64,000 nucleotides of DNA from a bacterium (GTDB lineage Bacteria; Bacteroidota; Bacteroidia; B-17B0; Aurantibacillaceae): the NCBI GenBank assembly GCA_029945625.1, contig JAQSCW010000055.1, forward strand, positions 310,001 to 374,000. The letters are read 5' to 3'. Shown here one piece after another: positions 7,569 to 15,587 of this stretch (position 1 is the first letter of the stretch; every line of letters begins with the position of its first letter). The notes below the pieces were generated by a model, which worked only from the letters and a program-made list of their open reading frames with translations, did no database searches and had not been told where the DNA came from. The translations under genes and the position numbers were made by a program.

Positions 7569-8926
7569 TACTTCTCCTTGTCCGTTTTATAGAGATCTTC
7601 TTTTTTTACAATCTTGATCTTACTCTTTTCACTCAGCGATTTTGACACGGCACTGTATGGTCCGCATATTATTTCCTCTCCTTTTGAGATGCCCGAGAGC
7701 ACTTCAATGTAATCGTTATTCTGAATGCCCGTTTTCACTTCTACCTGTTTTATGGAACCATCCTTTACTGCAAACACATATTCTTTGGTTTTCTCTTCGG
7801 GTTTCTGCATTTCTTTAGTCGCATTCTCATTTTCAACAACAATTTCCCTCTCATCAGAGTCAGGATTACCCGACCGCGTGTTGAGTGAATCTTTGTTCCG
7901 TGTGGTGACGGCCTGAATGGGAATTGAAATAACGTTGGTTACGCGTCGTGTTTGTATATCCACGCTGGCACTCATGCCCGGTCGGAAGGGAATAAGATTT
8001 TGAGCATTTACGAGCTTAGCATAGGATTCACGAAGCATTCTTATTTTAACCGTGAAATTGGTGACCTGATCAACAGAGATTCCGGTAGCATTGGAGGAAT
8101 TGGCGATCTCCGTTACTATGCCTTTGAATTTTTGGTCCATATACGCATCCACTTCAATGGCAGCTGTGTCGTTCTTATGTACTTTTATAATGTCGTTTTC
8201 ATTTACCTCCACACTTACTTCCATTTCATTCAAATTAGCGAGTCTCATAATTTCTGTACCGTTCAATCCTGTTACCCCTACCACACGCTCACCTTTCTCC
8301 ACACTTAATTTAGAAACTGTGGCATCCACGGGAGAATAGATAAACGTTTTTTCAAGATTGTTATTCGCTTCCTTAAGAGAAGCTTCACTACTTTGAATGG
8401 TATATTCACTCGCGCGAACAGCCTCCGAAAGTGCTGTTACATTTGCTTTCGAGGCTTCGTATTGTGCCCTTACCGCGTCGAAGTCTTGCTGCGAAATAGC
8501 TTTTTGGTCGAGTAGTTTTTTATTTCTGTTATACAGTGCCTCACTGTTATTAAAGTTCGCCTTGGCTTGCTCGAGCTGGGCCTGTGCTGTTTTCAAGTTA
8601 GCCCGTGTGGTGTTTACCGAAGCATTCACCCGTTCAAACGCACTTAGGTATAAATCGGGGCGAATTCGGCACAGCAAAGTTCCTTTTTTCACCTGATCGC
8701 CTTCTTTCACGTACATTTCAGTAATCTCCCCACTCACGTCACTGCTGATTTTTAATTCTGTTTCGGGCTGTATCTTTCCCGTAGCCGCCACCACCTCTAC
8801 AATATCACGACGTGCCACCTTTTCAGTATATACCTCCGTAGGCTTTATGCCTTTCAACACTTGAATAGCAACCACCGCAGCAATGAGTAAAATTCCAATT
8901 AGGATGATCCAATAAATTCTTTTCAT
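7568..8926 (-). CDS. HlyD/MacA-type periplasmic adaptor subunit of an efflux pump
   Basis: 452 residues. One N-terminal membrane anchor (WIILIGILLIAAVVAIQVL) precedes a lipoyl half-motif (GKIQPETELKISSDVSGEI), a long alpha-hairpin coiled coil (about residues 95-205), the second lipoyl half (IYSPVDATVSKLSVEKGERVVG), a beta-barrel and a membrane-proximal domain. This is the layout of membrane-fusion proteins that link inner-membrane ABC or RND pumps to an outer-membrane channel. A roughly 40-residue acidic, lysine-rich insertion (about residues 345-388) interrupts the C-terminal region and is unusual. No transporter or TolC-like gene lies nearby; tsaB follows with a one-base overlap. The pump partner must be encoded elsewhere. 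Confidence 0.88.
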   Translation of the reverse strand: MKRIYWIILIGILLIAAVVAIQVLKGIKPTEVYTEKVARRDIVEVVAATGKIQPETELKISSDVSGEITEMYVKEGDQVKKGTLLCRIRPDLYLSAFERVNASVNTTRANLKTAQAQLEQAKANFNNSEALYNRNKKLLDQKAISQQDFDAVRAQYEASKANVTALSEAVRASEYTIQSSEASLKEANNNLEKTFIYSPVDATVSKLSVEKGERVVGVTGLNGTEIMRLANLNEMEVSVEVNENDIIKVHKNDTAAIEVDAYMDQKFKGIVTEIANSSNATGISVDQVTNFTVKIRMLRESYAKLVNAQNLIPFRPGMSASVDIQTRRVTNVISIPIQAVTTRNKDSLNTRSGNPDSDEREIVVENENATKEMQKPEEKTKEYVFAVKDGSIKQVEVKTGIQNNDYIEVLSGISKGEEIICGPYSAVSKSLSEKSKIKIVKKEDLYKTDKEK

Positions 8927-9116
8927 ATACTTTTATTACTGATGAGGTGGTATAAAGATCCAACTTTTGTTTACGGTTGAATTGCAGATATTCGCAGGGG
9001 TTGATTGCTGCGCACTGCAATTTCTCCAAATTTAACTATTTATAAAGCCAAAAGCCCAAATCCATGCGTATTTTTGAGCAGTTAGAACATGATTCCGACC
9101 TCTTAACATAATCTCA

Positions 9117-11147
9117 ATGACCTCACATACTAACAAAATGCCAAATAGTTTGATTCGTGAAACGAGTCCTTATTTGTTGCAACACGCGTATAATCCCGTA
9201 AACTGGTTGCCTTTTACGAAAGAGGCATTTGATTTGGCGAAAAAAGAAAACAAACCCATGCTGATTAGCATAGGTTATAGCGCCTGTCATTGGTGCCACG
9301 TGATGGAGCACGAAAGTTTTGAAGATGAACACGTAGCGCAGGTGATGAATACTAATTTTGTGAATGTGAAAGTGGACCGCGAAGAGCGCAGTGATGTGGA
9401 TATGCTGTACATGCAGGCCGTTCAATTGATGACCGGGCATGGTGGCTGGCCGCTCAATTGTTTTGTAATGCCGGATGGACGACCTTTTTATGGAGGCACT
9501 TATTTCAATAAAACACAGTGGTTGAACATACTTCAAAACTTGTCGAGCTTATTTCAAAATGACCCCCTCAAGGTGAACGATTATGCCAACCAACTTACGG
9601 GGGGTATTGTACAAGCAGAGGCTTTGTTGAGCGCAAACAAATTGGGCGCGGTACTCAGCCGAGAGCAGGTAAAGAAATCGGTTGTAAAATGGAAATCGCG
9701 ACTCGACCGCGAATTTGGTGGACCCGACAGAGCGCCGAAATTCCCGTTGCCTTCCAATTATCAATTTTTGTTGCGATACAGTATCTTGGAAAAAGATGAC
9801 GATTTGCTCAAGCATGTGGAACTCACCCTGCAGAAGATGGCCTTCGGGGGAATTTACGATCAATTACGGGGAGGCTTTTGCAGGTATAGCACGGATAAAA
9901 TGTGGAAGGTGCCGCACTTCGAAAAAATGCTGTATGATAATTCGCAGCTTGTTTCGCTTTATTGCGAAGCATATTCAAGTACCGGTAATGAACTTTACAA
10001 AGAGATTGCCATCAACACACTCACATTTGTTGAACAGGAGTGGTATCAACCTGCTGGGAATTTTTACTCAGCTTACGATGCGGATAGCGACGGGGAGGAA
10101 GGAAAGTATTATGTGTGGATGAAAGCCGATCTGCAAGACCTTCTTGGGGAGAACTATGAGCTATTTAGTAACTACTACGAAATAAATGAACAAGGGTATT
10201 GGGAGCACGATAATTACATTCTGATGCGATCTGAAATTGGCGCGCAACTTGCTGTTGAAACCGGATTCAGTAGAGATCAGATTGAGGAGAAGATAAAGCA
10301 GTGCAAAGATATTTTGCTGCAGGAAGCTAAATCGAGGATCAAGCCCGGCCTGGATGATAAGAGTATTACTTCATGGAACGCCATGATGTGCAGCGCATGT
10401 GCTAATGCTTATCTTTCGTTTGGGATGGAAAAATACCGCCTTATGGCCCTCAATTCAATGGCATTTATATTGGATGGACTCTCAACGCCCCAAGGAAAAT
10501 TATATCGGACGTATAAAAATGGGGTAGCCAAAATCGCAGGCTTCCTCGACGATTATGCGTTTACTATTGAGGCGCTTTTAAAATGTTATCTCATCTCGCA
10601 AAATGAACTGTACTTGCTTAAGGCTTCTAAAATGACCGCACTCACGTTGCAGCTTTTTAACAACAGTGAAAGTGAATTTCTATATTATACCGATAATGAA
10701 GCTGACCCCTTGGTGGCAAAAACCACCGAAACCGGCGATAATGTGATACCGGCCTCTAACTCCCAAATGGCTATTAATTTATTTGAACTGGGAACTTATT
10801 TCGATAAAAAGGAATGGATCCAACGGTCAGAGGCCATGCTGGCTTTAGTTTTGGAGGAATTTCAGAACTATGGATCAGGGTATAGTAACTGGGGTTCATT
10901 GGCCCTTCGCTTAACCTATCCATTTAAAGAAGTGGCAATTGTTGGTAAAAATGTTGATGACTATTTTCTTAGCTTATACAAACAAGGGCTAACAAATACG
11001 ATTTTCGCTGTAAGTAACGTGTCATCTGATCTTCCTCTGTTGAAAAACAGGTATGTGGAGGGCAAAACATTGTATTATGTGTGCCAAAACAAAACCTGTA
11101 ATTTGCCGGTGGAGACAGTTGAACAAGTAATTAAACAACTTGAATAA
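9117..11147 (+). CDS. YyaL/SSP411-type protein: thioredoxin-like domain fused to an (alpha/alpha)6 barrel
   Basis: 676 residues, the usual length for the family. The N-terminal DUF255 thioredoxin-like domain contains [14 protein letters not shown] with the CxxC pair C57/C60, and the opening [19 protein letters not shown] is diagnostic. The remaining residues form an alpha/alpha-toroid resembling glycoside hydrolase or epimerase folds, with conserved segments such as [29 protein letters not shown] and [12 protein letters not shown]. The biological role in bacteria is not established; a mammalian homologue is spermatid-specific. ATG 9138 is an equally plausible start, since the conserved segment begins at MPNSLIRE. 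The next gene overlaps its last eight bases. Confidence 0.9.
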   Translation: MTSHTNKMPNSLIRETSPYLLQHAYNPVNWLPFTKEAFDLAKKENKPMLISIGYSACHWCHVMEHESFEDEHVAQVMNTNFVNVKVDREERSDVDMLYMQAVQLMTGHGGWPLNCFVMPDGRPFYGGTYFNKTQWLNILQNLSSLFQNDPLKVNDYANQLTGGIVQAEALLSANKLGAVLSREQVKKSVVKWKSRLDREFGGPDRAPKFPLPSNYQFLLRYSILEKDDDLLKHVELTLQKMAFGGIYDQLRGGFCRYSTDKMWKVPHFEKMLYDNSQLVSLYCEAYSSTGNELYKEIAINTLTFVEQEWYQPAGNFYSAYDADSDGEEGKYYVWMKADLQDLLGENYELFSNYYEINEQGYWEHDNYILMRSEIGAQLAVETGFSRDQIEEKIKQCKDILLQEAKSRIKPGLDDKSITSWNAMMCSACANAYLSFGMEKYRLMALNSMAFILDGLSTPQGKLYRTYKNGVAKIAGFLDDYAFTIEALLKCYLISQNELYLLKASKMTALTLQLFNNSESEFLYYTDNEADPLVAKTTETGDNVIPASNSQMAINLFELGTYFDKKEWIQRSEAMLALVLEEFQNYGSGYSNWGSLALRLTYPFKEVAIVGKNVDDYFLSLYKQGLTNTIFAVSNVSSDLPLLKNRYVEGKTLYYVCQNKTCNLPVETVEQVIKQLE

Positions 11148-12123
11148 ATTTCTTTCAATAAGCTTGTTCCTTTTTGTCGGTGTGTTAAACGGGCAGGTAA
11201 TTCTACCAACACCTGAAACGGCTTTTGAACTGCAGCATAATTTTAATCCCGAAGTCATTAAAACAAAGGGAATAAAAAAAATAACGTTCGACATCATCGA
11301 TAAAAATGATTACGAAGTGGCAGTCGATAAAAGTTTAACAGAAAACTACGAGTTTACCGCCGAGGGCATGTTAGCGCGTTATTATTACACCAGCATTTCT
11401 AAAATCGTGGAAAAACAAGTGACCCGCGTTGGTCGTAAAGGGCAACGTTTTTCTGAGACTTTTAACGAGTACGTATTTGATACCGTAAGTACTTCTTATT
11501 TTTATTCGGCCGGTCGCCTTATCCTAAAACGTTTTCACAACGGACTTAACTATTATGAAAGCCGCTATTATCGTTACGACTCTGCCGGAAACCTAACCAA
11601 AGAGTTACGATTTAAGGAAACAAATAATAGCCAAAATCCATCGGTGTTTATTTTAGGAAATCAGGTATTGTTAAGTGAAGATAGCTTTCAATACCAGAAA
11701 TATTCTTCGGGTCAGGTGAAATGCACTTTTCTAAATAATGAGAACCGACCTTATAAAGAACGCATCACGAATTACGACAGTTTGGGTAGAAAAAAAACGG
11801 TATCAGAGCACTATACCGCAGCTTCTTGGATTATGCAGGAAATGATGTTCGAATATTCAGGCAAAGACCTTGCTGTAGCAAAATTTGAAGGTAATGCGAA
11901 CAAAATGGTGCGGCTTAAGAATACGTACGAATTTGATGAAAACAAAGAACTTTACACCGAAAAACAATACCGCGATAGTGTGCTCTTAAAAGAAATAAGT
12001 TACGTGACGAGCAGAGCCGACACCCTGCTGAGTTCGATCGTGATCCGAGATCCAATTAATAAAACGATCCGTATTGTTAAACTCCGGTACGATCTGGGAA
12101 TGATTGGCAAAAGTGATCGGTAG
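11140..12123 (+). CDS. Secreted protein with YD/RHS-like short repeats, function unknown
   Basis: 327 residues from TTG 11140, overlapping the end of the preceding gene by eight bases. The first 18 residues ([18 protein letters not shown]) form a signal peptide with a likely cleavage after GQ. The mature protein is rich in Tyr, Lys and Asp. It contains several loosely repeated beta-hairpin segments such as [33 protein letters not shown] and [19 protein letters not shown]. These resemble the YD repeats of RHS proteins but are too few and divergent for a firm assignment. There is no T9SS tail or lipobox. It is probably periplasmic or surface located. I do not recognise a function. Confidence 0.72.
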   Translation: MNKFLSISLFLFVGVLNGQVILPTPETAFELQHNFNPEVIKTKGIKKITFDIIDKNDYEVAVDKSLTENYEFTAEGMLARYYYTSISKIVEKQVTRVGRKGQRFSETFNEYVFDTVSTSYFYSAGRLILKRFHNGLNYYESRYYRYDSAGNLTKELRFKETNNSQNPSVFILGNQVLLSEDSFQYQKYSSGQVKCTFLNNENRPYKERITNYDSLGRKKTVSEHYTAASWIMQEMMFEYSGKDLAVAKFEGNANKMVRLKNTYEFDENKELYTEKQYRDSVLLKEISYVTSRADTLLSSIVIRDPINKTIRIVKLRYDLGMIGKSDR

Positions 12124-12136
12124 ATTAGTGGCCCGG

Positions 12137-13261
12137 TCACCGGACTTCATTTATTTTTAATTTCCGTTTAAGATAGTTCATCACGGGTTTTTCCACATAG
12201 TAAAATAGGATCAGAGCAAAAATAGACAGTCCCGCCAAAATTATCATGGGAAATAGTTGCGAATAGGGTCCAAACGAGCCACCGTATTTATTAATCAGTA
12301 AAACCCCGATGTTTTCATGAATCAGGTAAATGGAATAAGAAACCAGGCCCACGTGTGTAAATAGCTTGTATTGCAGGAACCTGAGGTATTTGGGGAAATA
12401 GATAAAGATCAAAAACAAAATCATCATCATCATAAAGCTCAATTGCGCCTCCCAGTTTTCAAAGTTGAAGAATTGAAAGAGAGTAGCACAGGTGAGTCCT
12501 ATTAAAGAGAGGCGCGTAGTTCTTTTTGAATAAAGTTGAAAAAAAATTACACCGAACAAAAACCAAAGGATGTGTGTGCCAAGATTAAAAATGTCTAAAA
12601 ATTTAAGTCCCTTGTATAGAACGATTTTAATGGCATGTAGGTGAATGATGTCGTTTTCCTTAAGAAGATAAAGTGATTTGCATATCAGAAACAAAATGAG
12701 GGCGATCCATAAGAAGCGACTGAAGAATTTCTTTGGATCAGCAAAATAGATAAGACTAGCCAAGAGGTAGAACTGTATTTCGGGCCATAATGACCAATAA
12801 CTGCCGTTTAGGTAGCTGAGTTGAACATGAATTGGCTTAAGCACGGCATTAATGATAGAAGGATGAAGAAAGGTTAAACTCACTAATAAATTACCAGGCA
12901 CCTGGCTTCTGTAAAACACCTTGTCGGTATCGAGTATACTTACAGTGGTGTAGGTGATGAGCGAACATATTAGCATTGCCGGGAACAAGCGGATCCACCT
13001 TTTTTTCCAAAACTTGATGAGGCTGCTGTTCCCGTGAAGGGTAAAAGCGATAACGAAACCGGAAATAATAAAAAAGAACTCAACACCTAAATAACCGTAT
13101 CTAAAGATTTTGACTTCATTTCCGTACGGGTATAAATTAAATGGAGCAATGGGAGTTGTCCATCGCGAATAATAATGATACAACAAAACACCTAGAATAG
13201 CAAGGAACCGGAAACTGTCCAATATCTGTATTCTCTTGTCGGATTCCAAATGATCGATCAT
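12137..13261 (-). CDS. Acyltransferase 3 family (OafA/YrhL-like) membrane protein
   Basis: 374 residues from ATG 13261, with about ten hydrophobic segments. The N-terminal motif ILDSFRFLAILGVLLYHYYSRW holds the characteristic R and H of acyltransferase-3 enzymes, and EFFFIISGFVIAFTL is the second conserved block. The family moves acetyl or other acyl groups from cytoplasmic donors to lipopolysaccharide, peptidoglycan or exported glycans. The target here is unknown. A TTG at 13279 would add six residues. It is convergent with the secreted YD-like protein, 13 bp apart, and lies 69 bp downstream of slyD, so it may be the last gene of the sixA-ppk-ppx-cdaA-slyD run. Confidence 0.88.
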   Translation of the reverse strand: MIDHLESDKRIQILDSFRFLAILGVLLYHYYSRWTTPIAPFNLYPYGNEVKIFRYGYLGVEFFFIISGFVIAFTLHGNSSLIKFWKKRWIRLFPAMLICSLITYTTVSILDTDKVFYRSQVPGNLLVSLTFLHPSIINAVLKPIHVQLSYLNGSYWSLWPEIQFYLLASLIYFADPKKFFSRFLWIALILFLICKSLYLLKENDIIHLHAIKIVLYKGLKFLDIFNLGTHILWFLFGVIFFQLYSKRTTRLSLIGLTCATLFQFFNFENWEAQLSFMMMMILFLIFIYFPKYLRFLQYKLFTHVGLVSYSIYLIHENIGVLLINKYGGSFGPYSQLFPMIILAGLSIFALILFYYVEKPVMNYLKRKLKINEVR

Positions 13262-13289
13262 GAAAGGATGCTTTGACAATACGAGTGCA

Positions 13290-13307
13290 GGCCGGCCGCA
13301 AGCTTGC
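13290..13307. repeat. Two abutting perfect palindromes in the slyD-acyltransferase gap
   Basis: GGCCGGCC (13290-13297) is directly followed by GCAAGCTTGC (13298-13307). Both are perfect palindromes. GC content is much higher than the surrounding intergenic DNA. No T-run follows on either strand, so it is not an obvious terminator. Confidence 0.5.
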
Positions 13308-13330
13308 TTATTCGCCGAAAAGCGTTATGA

Positions 13331-13849
13331 TCAATGATGGTGATGACCGCCCGGACCATGCACGTGGCCATGATCCAGTTCTTCCTGAGTAGCTTCACGC
13401 ACTTCTAATACCTCGCCAATGAAATGCAATTCAAATCCGGCCAGTGGGTGGTTAAAATCCATTTCTACTGCTTCGTCGGTCACACTAAGCACTCTGCCCA
13501 TTAAGGGATTGCCATCAGCATCGCTCATTTCTAAGTCTTGCCCTACCTTTACACGCACCTCATCAAATTTTCCATCTACTTCAAATGCCTTACGGTCAAT
13601 TTTCACAACATAATCTTTTTCGTATTCGCCATAACCATTTTTAGCACTGATCTTAAAATCAAACTTGTCACCCGTGGTCTTTCCGTTCAAACTTGCTTCA
13701 AAATCGGGAAGCACACTGCCGTAACCAAACAGAAAAACAAAAGGATGGTCTTTGGAGGTTTCTTCAATGAGTTCCTCGGGGGCATTATTTTTGCTGGCCG
13801 TTAAATAGTAGTTAACTGATACCGCTTTGTCTTCAGAAATTGTCATCAT
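13331..13849 (-). CDS. slyD: SlyD-like FKBP-type peptidyl-prolyl cis-trans isomerase with His-rich tail
   Basis: 172 residues. The split FKBP domain is recognisable from the DHPFVFLFGYGSVLPDFEASLNG segment. It contains the inserted IF chaperone domain (roughly residues 75-130), and the closing NHPLAGFELHFIGEVLEVREAT is typical. The C-terminus GHVHGPGGHHHH is a metal-binding tail, as in E. coli SlyD, where it binds nickel and aids hydrogenase maturation. No nickel enzyme is visible in the window, so here the role is probably general folding with metal buffering. It lies 35 bp downstream of cdaA on the same strand. Confidence 0.9.
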   Translation of the reverse strand: MMTISEDKAVSVNYYLTASKNNAPEELIEETSKDHPFVFLFGYGSVLPDFEASLNGKTTGDKFDFKISAKNGYGEYEKDYVVKIDRKAFEVDGKFDEVRVKVGQDLEMSDADGNPLMGRVLSVTDEAVEMDFNHPLAGFELHFIGEVLEVREATQEELDHGHVHGPGGHHHH

Positions 13850-13884
13850 GTTCTTTTTTTTAAATGGAACGTGAATTTAAGGTT

Positions 13885-14688
13885 TTAATTTAATTGTTTG
13901 CAGTTTTTTTCTAATAAATGTATGAGTTTTTCCTTAGTCAGGTCGGGTTTTATATCCCCGTGAATGGTTAACGAAACAGCTCCGGTTTGCTCACTCACCG
14001 TTATTGCCAAGGCGTCGGTATTCTCGGTGATACCAACTGCTGCCCGATGCCTCATGCCATAATAGGCGGGGAAATTCTCCTTTTCGGTGACCGGTAAAAC
14101 ACAGCGGGCGGCCATAATACGATTGTCAATAATCATCACGGCACCATCGTGCAGAGGCGAATTTTTAAAGAAAATATTTTCAAGCATTCGGGCGGTTAAA
14201 CCCGAGTCTACCGGTTCGCCGGTTCCAATAAAAAACTTTAGGTCCGATTTTCGCGCAAGTACAATAAGGGCTCCTGTTTTTGTTTCACTCATGCTAAAGC
14301 AGGCGTCGGCAAGAGCGTCGATATTTAGCTCAATGCGCGATTCGATGGCTGCTGCGGTTAACTTAAACACGGCCTTCCAGTTTTTATTACGCAGGAATTC
14401 GTTGGAACCGATATACAGTAAAAATTTTCTGATCTCCTGCTGAAACACAATCATAATGGCTATTACACCCACATTTACAAATTTGCCGATAATTGAACTG
14501 AGAAGCTGCAGATCAAAAGCTTTAATAACAATGTATACAAAGTAAATGAGAGCCAAACCAATAAAAATATTGATTGCTGAAGTCCCTTTTACGAGGTTAT
14601 AAGCCAAATAGAGAATAATGGCCACCAGCAAAATGTCGATCGCATCGGTGATCCTGAAAGAAATAAAATGTATGAGGGTGAAAAACAT
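13885..14688 (-). CDS. cdaA: Membrane diadenylate cyclase CdaA (c-di-AMP synthase)
   Basis: 267 residues. Three N-terminal transmembrane helices (about residues 15-85) precede a short coiled segment and the DAC catalytic domain. Catalytic motifs are present: DGA at 181-183 and RHRAA at 213-217, with GALIV at 139-143. The enzyme joins two ATP into cyclic di-AMP, a second messenger for osmotic and cell-wall control. CdaA enzymes are often found beside cell-wall or folate genes; here the gene shares one base with the end of ppx (minus strand TGATG), implying coupled translation with a polyphosphatase-type enzyme. No CdaR or GlmM is adjacent. Confidence 0.94.
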   Translation of the reverse strand: MFFTLIHFISFRITDAIDILLVAIILYLAYNLVKGTSAINIFIGLALIYFVYIVIKAFDLQLLSSIIGKFVNVGVIAIMIVFQQEIRKFLLYIGSNEFLRNKNWKAVFKLTAAAIESRIELNIDALADACFSMSETKTGALIVLARKSDLKFFIGTGEPVDSGLTARMLENIFFKNSPLHDGAVMIIDNRIMAARCVLPVTEKENFPAYYGMRHRAAVGITENTDALAITVSEQTGAVSLTIHGDIKPDLTKEKLIHLLEKNCKQLN

Positions 14689-15587
14689 CAGATAGTTTGA
14701 ATTTTATTTTCTTTCTGGTATTGATCGTACATTTGGTGCACCAATCCGTCAGAAAGTCCAACTTGCGGCACAAATACTTTTTCAATATCTGCGTTCTTCA
14801 TCACCGTAAGAAAGATCTTCGCGGCAGGAATGATTACATCGGCACGGTCGGGTTTTAAATCCAATCGTTCGATCCGCTCCTTGTAAGTATATGAGCAAAG
14901 CATGTCGTAAATGCCTTTCAGCCGTTCGTAACTTAAATGCTTGGTTTCTTTTTTTCCACTGATCTTAAAAATCTTATTGATATTACCACCGGAACCAATT
15001 GCACTGAGGGGGTGAATTCCTATTGTATTGCGTTTCAGCCAGGCTTTCATTTCCTCAAACTCTTCCTTGTCTACTTTCTCAAGCAGCATCCTCACTGTTC
15101 CAATATTAAATGATTTAGCGGCAATCACCTTACTGTCATAGTACAAGGTTAACTCAGTACTTCCCCCACCAACATCAATATACATATAGGCGTGTTTTGG
15201 ATTCAGCAATTCTTCGATGTGATTGGAGAAAACCAGCGCCGCCTCATTCTTGCCGTCAATTATTTCGAGATTAATGCCCGTTTCGTTCTTTACCCTGTCT
15301 ATTATTTGTTGCCCGTTTTCAGCATCGCGCATGGCACTGGTAGCTACTGCCCTGTATCCCTCCACACCGTAGGCTTTAATAAGATCAGAAAAACCTCTTA
15401 AAGAAGTTACCAGCCTGTCGGCTTTGGCGTCCGAGATTTTTCCCTGAGTAAACACGTCTTCGCCCAAACGAATGGGCATCCTAAAGAGCTCTTCTTTACT
15501 AAAGTGAGGCTTTCCGTCAACAATGTACACTCTGCAAAATAGAAGACGCATGGCGTTACTTCCAATATCAATGGCGGCAAAAATCAT
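14688..15587 (-). CDS. Ppx/GppA-family exopolyphosphatase / pppGpp phosphohydrolase
   Basis: 299 residues, covering only the two ASKHA (actin-like) domains; the C-terminal HD-like extension of long E. coli Ppx is lacking, as in most Bacteroidota. Key blocks are AIDIGSNAMRLLFC at the N-terminus and MYIDVGGGSTELTLY at about residues 138-152, both phosphate-binding loops, plus AVATSAMRDAENG. The family removes terminal phosphates from inorganic polyphosphate, and some members act on pppGpp. Adjacency to ppk1 favours polyphosphate. Its ATG overlaps the ppk1 stop by four bases (ATGA), and its stop overlaps the cdaA start. Confidence 0.92.
   Translation of the reverse strand: MIFAAIDIGSNAMRLLFCRVYIVDGKPHFSKEELFRMPIRLGEDVFTQGKISDAKADRLVTSLRGFSDLIKAYGVEGYRAVATSAMRDAENGQQIIDRVKNETGINLEIIDGKNEAALVFSNHIEELLNPKHAYMYIDVGGGSTELTLYYDSKVIAAKSFNIGTVRMLLEKVDKEEFEEMKAWLKRNTIGIHPLSAIGSGGNINKIFKISGKKETKHLSYERLKGIYDMLCSYTYKERIERLDLKPDRADVIIPAAKIFLTVMKNADIEKVFVPQVGLSDGLVHQMYDQYQKENKIQTI

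Noticed and set aside
13290-13307. Cloning-vector contamination (adjacent FseI/EagI/HindIII-like sites)
   Set aside because: Both sides belong to ordinary Bacteroidota genes on the same strand, with no vector sequence around them.
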